Origin: Comamonadaceae bacterium
Lineage (GTDB): Bacteria > Pseudomonadota > Gammaproteobacteria > Burkholderiales > Burkholderiaceae_C
DNA: 53,389 bases
Direction of reading: 5' to 3'
NCBI GenBank assembly: GCA_947378785.1
Contig: CANCLK010000014.1
Location: 1 to 53,389, forward strand
Positions 25,796 to 36,192 of this stretch are shown here, one piece after another. A program made the translations under genes and the position numbers. The notes under the pieces are model-generated. The model did not search any database. It was not told the origin of the DNA and saw only the letters and a program-made list of their open reading frames with translations. Within the stretch, counting starts at the first letter, position 1. Every line of letters begins with the position of its first letter.

Positions 25796-27901
25796 ATGTC
25801 CCAGCGCCGCCTTTTCATCACCACTGCCCTGCCGTACGCCAACGGCAATTTTCACATCGGCCACATCATGGAGTACATCCAGGCCGACATCTGGGTGCGT
25901 TACCAGCGCATGCAGGGCCATGACGTGAACTTTGTCAGCGCCGACGATGCCCACGGCGCGCCCATCATGATCGCCGCTGAAAAGGCGGGCAAAACACCGC
26001 AGCAGTTTGTGGCCGACATCGCAGCAGGTCGCAAGCCTTATCTGGACGGCTTTCACATCAGCTTTGACAACTGGAGCTCCACCGATTCGCCGGAAAACCA
26101 TGAACTGGCCCGGCAGATTTACCGCGACCTGCGTGACAACCCGCAAGGCTCATTGATTGAAACCAAAACCGTCGAGCAGTTCTTTGACACAGAAAAGAAC
26201 ATGTTCCTGCCGGACCGTTTCATCAAAGGTGAATGCCCGAAATGCCATGCGAAGGACCAGTACGGCGACAACTGCGAGGTCTGCGGGGCGGTCTATGCGC
26301 CTACCGATTTGATCAACCCGTTCTCTGCCTTGTCAGGCGTGACGCCGGTGCTGAGAAGCTCGGAGCATTTCTTCTTCAAATTGTCAGACCCGCGCTGCGT
26401 TGAGTTTTTGGAAAACTGGACGCAAGATGGCAAGCTGCAACCGGAAGTCGCCAACAAGGTCAAGGAATGGTTTGCGGTGCGTACCAACCCGGACGGCACG
26501 CAAAGCGAAGGCCTCGGCGACTGGGACATCAGCCGAGATGCACCCTACTTCGGCATCGAAATTCCCGACGCCCCCGGCAAGTACTTTTACGTCTGGCTGG
26601 ACGCGCCCGTCGGCTACCTCGCGTCATTGAAAAACCTGCTCGACAAGCGCGGTCAAAACTACGACGCCTACATGGCTGACCCGGCGTTGGAGCAGTACCA
26701 TTTCATTGGCAAAGACATCGTGACCTTTCACACTTTGTTCTGGCCAGCGATGTTGAAGTTCAGCGGTCGCAAGACTCCAAACAACATCTTTGTGCACGGA
26801 TTTTTGACCGTCAACAACGGCGAAAAAATGAGCAAGAGCCGCGGCACCGGACTTGATCCGCTGAAGTACCTCGGCCTCGGCATGAATCCCGAATGGCTGC
26901 GCTACTACCTGGCCGCCAAGCTCAATGCGCGCAACGAAGACATCGACTTCAATGCCGACGACTTCATGGCCCGCGTCAACAGCGACTTGGTTGGCAAATA
27001 CATCAACATCGCCAGCCGAGCGGCGGGCTTCATCAGCAAACGCTTTGGCGGCCAGTTGGGCCACATCACGGCTGACGGCGCTGCGTTGCTCGACGCGCTA
27101 AAGGCGCAAAGCAACGTCATCGAGCCGCTGTATGAAAGCCGCGAATTCGCCAAGGCCGCGCGTGAAGTGATGCTGCTGGCCGATCAAGTGAACGCCTATG
27201 TGGACCAAAACAAACCTTGGGAACTGGCCAAAAAAGAAGGCATGGAAGCGCGCCTGCACGACGTTTGCACGGTATGCATCGAGGCTTTCCGTTTGTTGAG
27301 CCTTTACCTGAAGCCGGTGCTGCCAGCACTGGTAGCGCAGGTCGAAGACTTCCTGAAAACGCCGTCGATGCGCTTTGCCGATGCCGCCACGCCGCTGGGC
27401 CAAGGTCATGTCATCGGTGACTACAAACACCTGATGCAGCGGGTCGATGTAAAACAACTTGATGCCTTGTTTGAGCCGCCGGCAGGCGCGGAACCTGCTG
27501 AGCCTGATACCGTTGCAGACGTGGGCGAAGCGCTGATCCCCGGGGGCGAGGCCATCGCACCGACCATCACCATCGACGACTTCGCCAAGATCGACTTGCG
27601 CATCGCCAAGATCGTCAACTGTGAGCGCGTCGAAGGCTCGACCAAGCTCTTGCGGCTGACGCTGGACGCTGGCGAGGGCCGAATGCGCAATGTCTTCAGC
27701 GGCATCGCTTCAGCCTACCAGCCTGAGCAGTTGATTGGTCAGCTCACCGTGTTGGTGGCCAACCTCGCGCCGCGCAAGATGAAGTTCGGCATCAGCGAAG
27801 GCATGGTGCTCGCTGCCAGCCACGCCGACGAAAAGGCCCAACCCGGTATTCATGTGTTGACACCTTGGCCTGGCGCTACGCCAGGCATGCGGATTCATTG
27901 A
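25796..27901 (+). CDS. metG: Methionine--tRNA ligase
   Basis: Cytoplasmic methionyl-tRNA synthetase, about 701 residues. The ATG at 25796 ([10 protein letters not shown]) matches the usual N-terminus; an ATG at 25790 adds two residues. The class I motifs are HIGH (residues 20-23) and KMSKS (344-348). The zinc knuckle has four cysteines, C147, C150, C160 and C163 (CPKC...CEVC). The C-terminal OB-fold dimerisation/tRNA-binding domain (about 590-701) contains [20 protein letters not shown] and [20 protein letters not shown]. Its stop overlaps the start of the lipoprotein gene by one base (TGATG). CATAAAAT at about 25763 is a possible -10 box. Confidence 0.97.
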   Translation: MSQRRLFITTALPYANGNFHIGHIMEYIQADIWVRYQRMQGHDVNFVSADDAHGAPIMIAAEKAGKTPQQFVADIAAGRKPYLDGFHISFDNWSSTDSPENHELARQIYRDLRDNPQGSLIETKTVEQFFDTEKNMFLPDRFIKGECPKCHAKDQYGDNCEVCGAVYAPTDLINPFSALSGVTPVLRSSEHFFFKLSDPRCVEFLENWTQDGKLQPEVANKVKEWFAVRTNPDGTQSEGLGDWDISRDAPYFGIEIPDAPGKYFYVWLDAPVGYLASLKNLLDKRGQNYDAYMADPALEQYHFIGKDIVTFHTLFWPAMLKFSGRKTPNNIFVHGFLTVNNGEKMSKSRGTGLDPLKYLGLGMNPEWLRYYLAAKLNARNEDIDFNADDFMARVNSDLVGKYINIASRAAGFISKRFGGQLGHITADGAALLDALKAQSNVIEPLYESREFAKAAREVMLLADQVNAYVDQNKPWELAKKEGMEARLHDVCTVCIEAFRLLSLYLKPVLPALVAQVEDFLKTPSMRFADAATPLGQGHVIGDYKHLMQRVDVKQLDALFEPPAGAEPAEPDTVADVGEALIPGGEAIAPTITIDDFAKIDLRIAKIVNCERVEGSTKLLRLTLDAGEGRMRNVFSGIASAYQPEQLIGQLTVLVANLAPRKMKFGISEGMVLAASHADEKAQPGIHVLTPWPGATPGMRIH

Positions 27902-28116
27902 TGCACCCACGGATACGCCCATTACTGCTCGCCCTCCTGCTGTCAGTCTCAACGCTGACGCTCTCGGGCTGTGTGGTCGTGGCGGTGGTAGACACCGCCG
28001 CCTCATTGGCGGTGGGTGCCGTTGGACTGGTGGGTGACGCGGCCATTGGCACCGTCAAGGTGGCCGGCAAGGTGGTCGGCGCCACAGCCGATGCGGTACT
28101 GCCAGGCGCTAAATGA
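27901..28116 (+). CDS. Small lipoprotein (NF038104-like)
   Basis: A 71-residue predicted lipoprotein starting at the ATG that shares a base with the metG stop. The signal ends in lipobox LSGC (LLLALLLSVSTLTLSGCVV), with the acylated cysteine near residue 24. The mature part is a Val/Ala/Gly-rich repeat (VVDTAASLAVGAVGLVG, then VAGKVVGATADAVLP) that may associate with membrane. It resembles a family of small Burkholderiales lipoproteins of unknown role. It overlaps the SulP gene by 4 bp (ATGA), so it is co-translated with an anion transporter. Confidence 0.8.
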   Translation: MHPRIRPLLLALLLSVSTLTLSGCVVVAVVDTAASLAVGAVGLVGDAAIGTVKVAGKVVGATADAVLPGAK

Positions 28117-29744
28117 CCCTGCCTGTGCAGCTGTCTTCTTTTAGACCTCGCCTGCTCGACGCCGTCAAAGACTACTCACAAGAGCGCTTTTTCAAAGACG
28201 CCGGCGCAGGGATCACTGTCGGTATCGTCGCGCTGCCGCTAGCGATGGCGTTTGCCATTGCCTCTGGACTTCAACCTGAAGCCGGTATCTGGACGGCCAT
28301 CATGGCCAGTGCGCTGGTGTCATCACTGGGCGGTTCGGCGGTGCAAATCGCCGGTCCGGCAGGCGCCTTCATCGTCATCGTTTACGGCATTTTGGAGCGC
28401 TATGGTCTGGCCAATCTGCTCATCTCCACGGCTTGCGCAGGCGTGCTGATGTACCTGTTGGGATTATTCAAACTCGGCACACTCGTGCGCTATGTGCCGG
28501 TCAGCATCGTGGTGGGGTTCACCAACGGCATTGCCGTGCTGATTGCCCTGTCGCAGGTGAAAGATTTTCTGGGCCTGCGCGTGGACAAAATGCCGGCAGA
28601 TTTTTTCTCACAGATCGGCGTTATTGGCAGCCAGTTAGGGACGATCAATCTTTACGCCTTGGGTCTGGCGCTGACCTGCCTGATAGGTCTTTTCGTCTGG
28701 ACGAGGCTATTCCAAGTCTTGCATCAAGTCGAGGGATTACCGACCGATCGCGTCACGCGATTGACCTCCCGCATGCCCGGCCCGATTGTCGCGTTGATCA
28801 GCCTAACGATCTTGGCCTACGCAGCCAGTTTCCCGGTCGAGACCATCGGCTCACGCTTTGGCGGCATTCCGCAAACACTGCCCGTCTTTGCCCTGCCCGA
28901 CTTTTCATGGGACACGGTGCGACTGCTGTTCGCACCGACCCTCACCATCGCCCTGCTGGGCGCGATTGAATCGCTGCTGTGCGCCCGTGTTGCTGATCAG
29001 ATTTCGGGCCTGCCACGGCATGACCCGAATCAGGAACTGATGGCGCAAGGACTGGCCAATTTTGTGGTGCCATTTTTTGGCGGCATGCCGGCGACCGGCA
29101 CCATCGCCCGAACGGTAACCAATGTGCGGGCTGGCGCGACTTCACCGATTTCCGGATTGGTGCACGCCCTCACCCTCGTGGTGATCGTGCTGCTGGCTGC
29201 ACCGCTGGCCGCGCATGTGCCGTTGGCGGTACTGGCAGGCGTCCTGATGTACATGGCTTGGAACATGGGTGAGTGGCGCGAATTGGTGCACTTTCGCCAA
29301 TACAGCACCCACTACAAGCTGCTCATGCTCGGAACGTTTTTCCTGACCGTGGTGTTTGACCTGACGGTGGCGCTACAAGTCGGGCTGATTCTGGCGTGCG
29401 TCTTGTTTGTCAGGCGGATGAGCTCGTTGTTTCGCGTGGTCGAGACCTCGCGGGATGCCGAATCGGCCAGCTTTCAACTTTACGGCGCCTTATTTTTTGG
29501 GGCAGTGGCCAAGATCGACCCGATCCTGAGCACGGTCGAAACCGCGCCACAAGGGCTGGAAATCCGGCTTGACTTGCAATCGCTGCAGTCGCTGGACCAC
29601 TCTGGCTTAGAGGTGCTGGAGCAACTCCACAAGGCAATCCTGTTGCGCGGCGGACGACTCGTCATGACTGGACTGAACGCCCAACCACGGGAAACCATGG
29701 TGCGCGCCGGTTTTCTCGCCAAGGTCGAGGCCGCCATCCCCTAA
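28113..29744 (+). CDS. SulP family inorganic anion transporter
   Basis: A 543-residue SulP/SLC26-type permease. About twelve hydrophobic segments fill residues 25-430, opening with KDAGAGITVGIVALPLAMAF, the SulP signature region, and ASGLQPEAGIWTAIMASALV. The C-terminal STAS domain (about 440-543) includes ALFFGAVAKIDPI and LDHSGLEVLEQLHKAI. Members carry sulfate, bicarbonate or dicarboxylates; the substrate here is not readable. It overlaps the lipoprotein gene and is followed 23 bp later by the DUF3460 gene. No cysteine/sulfate assimilation genes adjoin it. Confidence 0.93.
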   Translation: MTLPVQLSSFRPRLLDAVKDYSQERFFKDAGAGITVGIVALPLAMAFAIASGLQPEAGIWTAIMASALVSSLGGSAVQIAGPAGAFIVIVYGILERYGLANLLISTACAGVLMYLLGLFKLGTLVRYVPVSIVVGFTNGIAVLIALSQVKDFLGLRVDKMPADFFSQIGVIGSQLGTINLYALGLALTCLIGLFVWTRLFQVLHQVEGLPTDRVTRLTSRMPGPIVALISLTILAYAASFPVETIGSRFGGIPQTLPVFALPDFSWDTVRLLFAPTLTIALLGAIESLLCARVADQISGLPRHDPNQELMAQGLANFVVPFFGGMPATGTIARTVTNVRAGATSPISGLVHALTLVVIVLLAAPLAAHVPLAVLAGVLMYMAWNMGEWRELVHFRQYSTHYKLLMLGTFFLTVVFDLTVALQVGLILACVLFVRRMSSLFRVVETSRDAESASFQLYGALFFGAVAKIDPILSTVETAPQGLEIRLDLQSLQSLDHSGLEVLEQLHKAILLRGGRLVMTGLNAQPRETMVRAGFLAKVEAAIP

Positions 29745-29767
29745 AATGCTCGACAAAGGTATCCGAC

Positions 29768-29986
29768 ATGTCCATTTTTCGCCGCCCCGACTACACCTCA
29801 GAAGTGACTCAATTCATTGACACCCTGAAGGCCAAAAAACCAACGCTTGAAGCTGAGCAGCGCCAAGGCCGTGCGATCTGGTGGGACCAGAAGATTGACC
29901 GCAGCGCAGAGCAGGACTACCTAGATGCACGCGTGGCGCAGCAGTCTTACGTCTACCAGACTGGCCAGCACCCGAACGGAAAATAA
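29768..29986 (+). CDS. DUF3460 family protein
   Basis: A 72-residue protein of the DUF3460 family, starting MSIFRRPDYTSEVTQFIDTL and containing EAEQRQGRAIWWDQKIDR and a Tyr/Val-rich C-terminus (QQSYVYQTGQHP). It is soluble, with no signal peptide. The function is unknown, but the gene is regularly placed just before scpA in Burkholderiales, as here, where its stop overlaps the scpA start by one base (TAATG). Confidence 0.9.
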   Translation: MSIFRRPDYTSEVTQFIDTLKAKKPTLEAEQRQGRAIWWDQKIDRSAEQDYLDARVAQQSYVYQTGQHPNGK

Positions 29987-30858
29987 TGGGTTCGCCTGCA
30001 GACCTGCCACTTCATAGCGATAAGTCGCTGCTGCCTGCAGGTCTTAACGACATGTCTGGCATGCCCGGGGTGATTGACCAAGTGGCCCTAGCCCGCCTGT
30101 ATGGCGAGCCTTTGTTTGCGATGCCGCACGACCTTTACATCCCACCGGATGCACTGAAGGTTTTTCTGGAGGCCTTTGAGGGCCCGCTGGACTTGCTGCT
30201 CTACCTGATCCGCAAGCAGAACTTCAATATTCTCGATATCCCGATGGCTGCAGTAACGCGGCAGTATCTGGCCTATGTCGATGAAATCCGCTCAACCAAT
30301 CTGGAGTTGGCAGCCGAGTATTTGCTCATGGCGGCGATGCTGATCGAGATCAAATCGCGGATGTTGCTGCCACCCAAGAAAACGGCTGAAGGCCATGAGG
30401 CTGAAGACCCGCGCGCTGAGCTGGTGAGGCGCCTGCTGGAGTACGAGCAGATCAAACTGGCAGCGCACCAACTCAACGACATTCCTCAGTTCGGCCGAGA
30501 TTTTTTACGTGCCCAGGTGTATGTGGAGCAAGCCCTGCAACCACGCTTTCCAGACGTCAGCGTGGTTGACCTGCAAGAGGCTTGGCGCGACATTGTCAAA
30601 CGGGCGCGGCTGGTGCAGCACCATGTGATCACCCGAGAGGAACTCAGCGTGCGCGAGCACATGAGCATCGTGCTGCGTAAATTGCAGGGCAGCCGCTTCG
30701 TTGAGTTTGAAGACCTGTTTGACACCACGCGCGGCATGCCCGTGTTGGTGGTCACCTTCATCGCCATGCTGGAGTTGTGCAAAGAGGGGCTGATCGACGT
30801 CACGCAGGCTGAAGCCTTCGCCCCGATTTACGTTCGACTGGCCTACACGCCCGCTTGA
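29986..30858 (+). CDS. scpA: Segregation and condensation protein ScpA
   Basis: ScpA, the kleisin subunit that bridges SMC in the chromosome-condensing complex, 290 residues. The N-terminal helical domain contains LEAFEGPLDLLLYLIRKQNF and NILDIPMAAVTRQYLAYVDE; the middle has LELAAEYLLMAAMLIEIKSR and MLLPPKK; the C-terminal winged helix includes MPVLVVTFIAMLELCKEGLI. The first about 50 residues are a variable extension; an internal ATG at 30037 is a possible later start. The gene overlaps DUF3460 by one base. No scpB is in the window. Confidence 0.94.
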   Translation: MGSPADLPLHSDKSLLPAGLNDMSGMPGVIDQVALARLYGEPLFAMPHDLYIPPDALKVFLEAFEGPLDLLLYLIRKQNFNILDIPMAAVTRQYLAYVDEIRSTNLELAAEYLLMAAMLIEIKSRMLLPPKKTAEGHEAEDPRAELVRRLLEYEQIKLAAHQLNDIPQFGRDFLRAQVYVEQALQPRFPDVSVVDLQEAWRDIVKRARLVQHHVITREELSVREHMSIVLRKLQGSRFVEFEDLFDTTRGMPVLVVTFIAMLELCKEGLIDVTQAEAFAPIYVRLAYTPA

Positions 30859-30943
30859 AGCCGGTCAATGGCAGGCGCTGGCCGTCGCATGAAGCCCTTT
30901 CAACAACGAAGCAGATCAACCATTGCGTATTCACGGAGCCCAA

Positions 30944-31840
30944 ATGACTCAAGACACAGCAAAACTGTCCACCGACAATTTGGCATCCGCCTACGGGACC
31001 TTGCCGCCCGCTTCAGCGCCGGCTCAGCGTAAACCCGTCAGCCTGCCACGCATCCGCGAGATGCACCAGCATGGGGAAAAAATCACCATGCTGACGGCCT
31101 ACGATGCGACCTTTGCCGCCGTGGCTGACGCGGCCGGCATCGAATGCATTTTGGTCGGCGATTCGCTTGGCATGGTCTGTCAAGGTCTGACCAGCACCGT
31201 CGGCGTGTCTCTGGAAACCATGCGCCACCACACCGAATGTGTAGCCAACGGCCTGCGCCGCTCACAGGCCACCGCCTGGCTGATCGGCGACCTGCCCTTC
31301 GGCAGTTACCACGAGTCGCGTGAGCAGGCTTTTCGCAGTGCCAGCGTGCTCATGCAAGCCGGTGCGCACATGGTCAAGTTAGAGGGCGGCGGCTGGACCA
31401 CCGACACCGTGCGTTTTCTGGTGGAGCGCGGCATTCCGGTCTGCGCCCACCTCGGGCTGACGCCGCAAACCGTACATGCACTGGGCGGCTACCGGGTGCA
31501 AGGGAAAACCGGCGAATCAGCGGCTTTATTAAAGCAACACGCGCATGAGCTGCAAGACGCCGGCGCAGCCATGGTCGTGCTCGAAATGGTGCCGGCCGCC
31601 GTTGCCTCGGCCCTGACCACCGAACTCACGCGCTGCGCCACCATCGGCATTGGTGCGGGCAAAGACACTGCCGGTCAAGTGCTGGTGCTGCACGACATGC
31701 TCGGCATCAACCTCGGCAAAATGCCGCGCTTTGTGCGTAATTTCATGGACGACGCCGGCAACGTACGGGGTGCCATGGAGGCCTATGTCAAAGCCGTGAA
31801 AGAAGGCAGTTTTCCGGTTGACGCCCTACACGCTTGGTAA
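30944..31840 (+). CDS. panB: 3-methyl-2-oxobutanoate hydroxymethyltransferase
   Basis: Ketopantoate hydroxymethyltransferase, first committed step of pantothenate (vitamin B5/CoA) synthesis, using methylene-tetrahydrofolate and alpha-ketoisovalerate. The chosen ATG at 30944 (MTQDTAKL) gives 298 residues; an ATG at 30923 is also in frame. Motifs: [32 protein letters not shown] (metal-binding Asp), [28 protein letters not shown] and [20 protein letters not shown]. The N-terminal 35 residues are a low-complexity extension. It is followed by panC, 40 bp away. Confidence 0.96.
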   Translation: MTQDTAKLSTDNLASAYGTLPPASAPAQRKPVSLPRIREMHQHGEKITMLTAYDATFAAVADAAGIECILVGDSLGMVCQGLTSTVGVSLETMRHHTECVANGLRRSQATAWLIGDLPFGSYHESREQAFRSASVLMQAGAHMVKLEGGGWTTDTVRFLVERGIPVCAHLGLTPQTVHALGGYRVQGKTGESAALLKQHAHELQDAGAAMVVLEMVPAAVASALTTELTRCATIGIGAGKDTAGQVLVLHDMLGINLGKMPRFVRNFMDDAGNVRGAMEAYVKAVKEGSFPVDALHAW

Positions 31841-31880
31841 ATTCTCACTTTTCAATCACTCTGGCTTCTAGGATTTTTTG

Positions 31881-32738
31881 ATGCATATCGTTCACACCAT
31901 CGCCGACCTGCGCCAGCACCTCAGTGCTTATCGGTGCCCGGCTTTCGTGCCAACCATGGGCAACCTGCATGACGGTCATATCGCGCTGGTCAAACAGGCC
32001 ACAGCATTGGGCGACGTCACCGTGTCCAGTATTTTTGTCAACCGCTTGCAGTTTGCGCCGCATGAAGACTTCGACAGCTACCCACGCACTTTAGACGCCG
32101 ATGCAGAGCGCCTCAAAGAGGCTGGCTGCAACGTGCTGTTTGCACCCCGCGAAAAAGAGTTGTACCCAGAGCCGCAAACCTACAAGCTGCACCCAGAGTC
32201 GGGGCTGGCAGACATTTTGGAAGGGCACTTCAGGCCCGGCTTTTTCATTGGTGTCAGCACCGTCGTGTTGAAGCTTTTTTCATGTGTTTTTGCTGGCAAG
32301 CCGGAAGGTGTCGCAGCTTTTGGCAAGAAGGACTACCAGCAGGTCATGGTGATTCGCCGCATGGTTCAGCAATTTGCCTTGCCGATTGAGATCGTCACCG
32401 GTGAAACGCAACGTGCGGACGATGGCTTGGCTTTGTCTTCCCGCAACCACTACCTCAGCCCAGCGGAGCGCGCAGAAGCAGTGCAACTCTCGATGGCGCT
32501 GACCGCTTTGGGGCATGCCGCCATAAACGTTCAAGCGGCTGACCTGCCTGCACTCGAAGCGGCTGCCATGCAAGCGCTGGCGCGGCGCGGCTGGAAGCCA
32601 GATTACCTGACAGTGCGCAAGCGATCCGACTTGCTGAGCCCGCACCCGCAAGCTGGACCGCTGGGCACCGAACCCTTGGTGGTTCTGGGCGCAGCCAAAC
32701 TCGGCATGACGCGGTTGATCGACAACCTAGAAATTTGA
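31881..32738 (+). CDS. panC: Pantoate--beta-alanine ligase
   Basis: Pantothenate synthetase, which joins pantoate and beta-alanine with ATP. From the ATG at 31881 ([14 protein letters not shown]) it is 285 residues. The nucleotidyl-transferase motif is [16 protein letters not shown] (HxGH type); [19 protein letters not shown] and [15 protein letters not shown] are the usual substrate and KMSKS-like segments. It works directly after PanB. The 3' end overlaps the convergent gpsA gene by 12 bp. Confidence 0.96.
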   Translation: MHIVHTIADLRQHLSAYRCPAFVPTMGNLHDGHIALVKQATALGDVTVSSIFVNRLQFAPHEDFDSYPRTLDADAERLKEAGCNVLFAPREKELYPEPQTYKLHPESGLADILEGHFRPGFFIGVSTVVLKLFSCVFAGKPEGVAAFGKKDYQQVMVIRRMVQQFALPIEIVTGETQRADDGLALSSRNHYLSPAERAEAVQLSMALTALGHAAINVQAADLPALEAAAMQALARRGWKPDYLTVRKRSDLLSPHPQAGPLGTEPLVVLGAAKLGMTRLIDNLEI

Positions 32739-33806
32739 GCCCTGCTCAACAGTGGCGGTACGTTCCATCAACGAGGCCACAGCCTGCAAGGGAGTCACTT
32801 CGCCGTCCAGCAAGGCCACAACGGCTTCGGAAATCGGCATTTCAATGCCGAGCACCTTGGCCCGCTGCACCACCGTCCTAGCACAATAAGCGCCTTCGGC
32901 GACATGGCCTAATGAAGCCACTGCCTGGGCCAGCGTTTGACCTTGTGCCAGCAACAAACCGACTTGGCGGTTGCGGCTCAAGTCACCGGTGGCGGTGAGC
33001 ACCAAGTCGCCCAAACCCGACAAACCGGTGAACGTTTCCATTTGCGCGCCAAGGGCCACGCCAAGCCGGCTCATCTCGGCCAAGCCTCGGGTGATGAGCG
33101 CTGCCCGGGCGTTCAGACCCAGCTTCAAACCATCGCAAAAACCTGTCGCAATGGCCAGCACGTTTTTAACGGCACCACCCACTTCAACACCAATGATGTC
33201 GTCGCTTGCATAGACCCGCAATGTGTCGCTGTGAAAAGCCTCGACCAACGCCGCCCGCACATCCGCATGTTCACTGGCCGCGACCAAGGCCGTCGGTTGA
33301 CCGGCAGCCACTTCACGCGCAAAACTGGGGCCGCTCAGAACGCCGGTTCGCAAGTCTGGTGCGACTTGCGCGCGGATCTCATGAACCAGTAAACCAACAC
33401 TCTCTAAGACCGCAGCTTCACCATTAGCAGCCCCTACAGTGCCAGCCAGCGGCGCCTCAAAGCCCTTGCTCAGCCAAGCCACCGGCACACGCACTTGGGC
33501 CTGCTGCAACCGCTGAAAAATGCTGCGAACGCCCGCAATGGGCGTGGCGACAACGATCAAATCTTGTCCGCCGAGAGCGGCCTCTAAAGAGGCTTCAGAA
33601 CCGCCCAGCACGTGCAAACCAGGCACCAGGGTGATGCCTGGCAGATAGCGCTGGTTCTGCCGGGTCGACAGAACAGCCTCGACCAAGCTCGCATTTCGGG
33701 CCCACAGCGACACCTCATGCGCCGCTTGTCCAGTCACCGATTTGAGACTGGCCGAGACAGCCAAGGCCGTGCCCCAGGCGCCCGCACCGATGACCAGAAT
33801 TTTCAT
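32727..33806 (-). CDS. gpsA: Glycerol-3-phosphate dehydrogenase [NAD(P)+]
   Basis: Cytoplasmic GpsA, which reduces dihydroxyacetone phosphate to sn-glycerol 3-phosphate for phospholipid synthesis. The N-terminal Rossmann motif is [14 protein letters not shown] (residues 7-20). [37 protein letters not shown] (catalytic Lys) and [20 protein letters not shown] are diagnostic. At 359 residues it is a little longer than usual, with an extra loop around residues 135-150. It is the last gene of the minus-strand run rhodanese-grxC-secB-gpsA, the same order as yibN-grxC-secB-gpsA in enterobacteria. Confidence 0.96.
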   Translation of the reverse strand: MKILVIGAGAWGTALAVSASLKSVTGQAAHEVSLWARNASLVEAVLSTRQNQRYLPGITLVPGLHVLGGSEASLEAALGGQDLIVVATPIAGVRSIFQRLQQAQVRVPVAWLSKGFEAPLAGTVGAANGEAAVLESVGLLVHEIRAQVAPDLRTGVLSGPSFAREVAAGQPTALVAASEHADVRAALVEAFHSDTLRVYASDDIIGVEVGGAVKNVLAIATGFCDGLKLGLNARAALITRGLAEMSRLGVALGAQMETFTGLSGLGDLVLTATGDLSRNRQVGLLLAQGQTLAQAVASLGHVAEGAYCARTVVQRAKVLGIEMPISEAVVALLDGEVTPLQAVASLMERTATVEQGSNF

Positions 33807-33862
33807 GCCACGCCCTGCCCTGCAAGCGCGCGACCATTCAAGTGCAGAAATGTCATCAACGC

Positions 33863-34324
33863 TTAAACAATGATCTGTGGCGCAGCCTGCGCAGCTGCAT
33901 CGGCTTGCTGCTGCAGAAACATCGCCTGAAAGTTGATTTCAGCCAGATGCACGGGGGGGAAGCCACCGCGCTGGATCACGTCGGCAACGTTTCCACGCAG
34001 ATAAGGGTAGACGATTTGTGGGCAGGCGATGCCAAGAATGGAACCGAGTTGCTCGGCCTCAACGTTGCGAACTTCAAAAATGCCGGCTTGCTTGGCTTCC
34101 ACCAAAAACACCGTTTTTTCATTGATTTTGGTGTGCACGGTTGCGGTCACGGTCACCTCAAAAATACCGTCGGTGACAGGCGATGTTTCGACACCCAGTT
34201 GGATGTCGACGCTTGGCTGCTCCGGGTCCAGCAGAATGCCCGGGGAATTGGGCTGCTCCAGCGAGATGTCTTTGAGGTAAACGCGTTGAATCTGGAAAAC
34301 AGGGTCAAGGTTGGCTTCAGCCAT
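33863..34324 (-). CDS. secB: Protein-export chaperone SecB
   Basis: The 153-residue tetrameric chaperone that keeps precursors unfolded and delivers them to SecA. Typical segments: [20 protein letters not shown] near the N-terminus, [40 protein letters not shown], and [20 protein letters not shown]. The C-terminus ([15 protein letters not shown]) is as usual for beta-proteobacteria. It lies between grxC and gpsA; 120 bp separate it from grxC, enough for its own promoter. Confidence 0.97.
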   Translation of the reverse strand: MAEANLDPVFQIQRVYLKDISLEQPNSPGILLDPEQPSVDIQLGVETSPVTDGIFEVTVTATVHTKINEKTVFLVEAKQAGIFEVRNVEAEQLGSILGIACPQIVYPYLRGNVADVIQRGGFPPVHLAEINFQAMFLQQQADAAAQAAPQIIV

Positions 34325-34444
34325 GGTGGTCTTTCAACATACTAAAAATGAAACGCCTGCGGCCTATGAATGGACTGCAAGCTCAAGGATTATGTCCGGG
34401 CGATTGGCAAAACAAGCCTCGACAAGCAACAGAAAAATTGCCGA

Positions 34445-34705
34445 TCAAGGCGCGCTCAGCAGCGGCAGCAGACCACCGCGACCGTCTAGGGCCACCAGAT
34501 CGTCACAGCCGCCCACATGCGTGGCGCCAATGAAAATCTGCGGCACGGTTCGGCGACCGGTGATCTCCATCATTTTTTCCCGCTCCCCCTGCAGCATGTC
34601 GACACGGATTTCATTGAGTTCAATGACCCCGCGCTGCTTCAGAAGCGCCTTGGCTTGGATGCAATAGGGGCAGGAGCCCGTGGTGTATATCTTGACGGCT
34701 TGCAT
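34445..34705 (-). CDS. grxC: Glutaredoxin 3
   Basis: An 86-residue glutaredoxin from the ATG at 34705 (MQAVKIYTTGS). The dithiol active site is C12-PY-C15. The glutathione-binding segments TGRRTVPQIFIGATHVGG (TVP loop) and CDDLVALDGRGGL are present. It reduces disulfides and mixed glutathione disulfides in the cytoplasm. The gene is separated by two bases from the rhodanese gene upstream, so they are co-transcribed. Confidence 0.95.
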   Translation of the reverse strand: MQAVKIYTTGSCPYCIQAKALLKQRGVIELNEIRVDMLQGEREKMMEITGRRTVPQIFIGATHVGGCDDLVALDGRGGLLPLLSAP

Positions 34706-34707
34706 AT

Positions 34708-35118
34708 TCAGGCCTTTTCGACCGGCAAGTTCGCTTCGCGCCAAGCTTTCAGCCCACCGCTCAGGCTTTGAGCTTGGTCGTAGCCAAGTTTTTTAGCCAC
34801 CGCGACAGCGCGGGCTGCGCGGGCACCCGCCGGGCACAGGAAAATAATCGGCAGGGCCTTGTTCTTGACCGTGCTGGTCAGCTTGTCTTCGAGCTGTCCA
34901 AAAGGAATATTCTTTGCGTTGGCCGCGTGGCCGGCCGCGAACTCATCGGGTTCGCCAACATCAATCATCACGGCTTTTTCACGGTTGATCAATTGCACCG
35001 CACCCGCAGCACTGAGGTTTCCGGCGGCCGCACCGCTGGCAATCAAGGGCCAAATTAGCAGGCCGCCCGCAGTCAGCGCCACGGAAATCAGCATCCAGTT
35101 GTCGATCAGAAATTTCAC
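34708..35118 (-). CDS. Membrane-anchored rhodanese-like protein (YibN-type)
   Basis: A GTG at 35118 is the likely start (MKFLIDNWMLISVALTA), giving 136 residues; the longer open frame upstream lacks homology-like sequence. An N-terminal membrane helix (MLISVALTAGGLLIWPLIA) anchors a rhodanese domain (about residues 40-136). The active-site loop is CPAGAR, retaining the cysteine and closing arginine, and VMIDVGEPDEFAAGH is the usual N-terminal motif of the domain. It probably handles sulfane sulfur at the inner membrane. First of the grxC-secB-gpsA run and divergent from gpmA. Confidence 0.9.
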   Translation of the reverse strand: MKFLIDNWMLISVALTAGGLLIWPLIASGAAAGNLSAAGAVQLINREKAVMIDVGEPDEFAAGHAANAKNIPFGQLEDKLTSTVKNKALPIIFLCPAGARAARAVAVAKKLGYDQAQSLSGGLKAWREANLPVEKA

Positions 35119-35241
35119 TTTTGAACCTTTTGAGTGTTGTGCCGTTGGGCAGTTAATCCATGATTTTAGAATGGTGGGTGAAATAGGCACAGCGAGCCTT
35201 CCCCCAAACCCCTGTAAACCGACTTTTCCTAGCGTCCCTCC

Positions 35242-35985
35242 ATGTACAAATTAGTGCTTATCCGCCACGGCGAATCCACCTGGAATCTTGAAAACCGCTT
35301 CACCGGCTGGGCCGATGTAGACCTGACGCCGACCGGTATTGCCCAAGCACTGAGCGCTGGCAAACTACTGAAAAATGAGCACTATGAGTTCGACGTGGCC
35401 TACACCAGCATGCTCAAGCGGGCGACCCGGACCCTCTGGCATGTGCTCGATGAGATGGACCGGACCTGGCTGCCCGTGGTGCACAGCTGGCGCCTGAATG
35501 AACGTCATTACGGTGCGTTGCAAGGCCTGAACAAAGCTGAAACTGCCAAAAAATATGGCGATGCCCAAGTGCTTGCCTGGCGTCGCAGCTACGACGTGCC
35601 GCCACCAGCCCTGTCGCCTGACGACGAGCGCTGCGAACGCGATGACCCGCGCTACGCCAAGCTGACCCCAGAACAGGTGCCACTGACGGAATGCCTGAAG
35701 GACACCGTGGCCCGGGTCATGCCACTCTGGACAGAATCAATCGCGCCTGCCATCAAAGCCGGCAAGCGCATTGTGATGGCAGCGCACGGCAACTCCATCC
35801 GGGCCCTGATCAAGTATCTGGACAACATGACAGACGACGATATTGTGAGCCTGAACATTCCGAATGGCGTTCCACTGGTCTATGAGCTGGACGCTGAACT
35901 CAAGCCAATTCGCCACTACTACTTGGGCGACACGGAAGCGATTGCCAAGGCCGCCGCGGCAGTGGCGGCTCAGGGCAAAGGCTGA
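35242..35985 (+). CDS. gpmA: 2,3-bisphosphoglycerate-dependent phosphoglycerate mutase
   Basis: Cofactor-dependent phosphoglycerate mutase (247 aa), interconverting 3- and 2-phosphoglycerate in glycolysis. The phospho-accepting histidine is H9 in [10 protein letters not shown]. Further signatures: [46 protein letters not shown] and the second histidine in [16 protein letters not shown]. It is divergent from the rhodanese gene, with 123 bp between the starts, where both promoters should lie. Confidence 0.97.
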   Translation: MYKLVLIRHGESTWNLENRFTGWADVDLTPTGIAQALSAGKLLKNEHYEFDVAYTSMLKRATRTLWHVLDEMDRTWLPVVHSWRLNERHYGALQGLNKAETAKKYGDAQVLAWRRSYDVPPPALSPDDERCERDDPRYAKLTPEQVPLTECLKDTVARVMPLWTESIAPAIKAGKRIVMAAHGNSIRALIKYLDNMTDDDIVSLNIPNGVPLVYELDAELKPIRHYYLGDTEAIAKAAAAVAAQGKG

Positions 35986-36161
35986 AGTTAACGAGGTCAA
36001 ACCCCTGGGAAGCCTGTAACAATTGTTTGAAATAGCGCGGTTTCACCCGACTATTTTGACCTTCGTCAGGTTTACGGCGGAACTGTCTAGCAGGGCTTTT
36101 CTCCAAGGTGTATATTGCGTCAGATTCTTGCCTGGGGCCTGTACAGCACATGTTGTAACGC

Positions 36162-36180
36162 CTTTGGGACAAGGCCAAAG
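36162..36180 (+). promoter_or_regulatory. Small inverted repeat before the S41 protease start
   Basis: CTTTGG (36162-36167) and CCAAAG (36175-36180) could pair across seven bases, just ahead of the AAGAAGG ribosome-binding region and the ATG at 36193. The 207-bp gap after gpmA otherwise shows no gene. A weak hairpin with possible influence on translation; it could equally be chance. Confidence 0.2.
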
Positions 36181-36192
36181 AAGGTGTTTTTT

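Noticed and set aside
28113..29744. SulP transporter as sulfate exporter or importer for the sulfatase block
   Set aside because: It lies 8 kb or more away, in an operon with metG and scpA whose order is typical of the group regardless of sulfatases.
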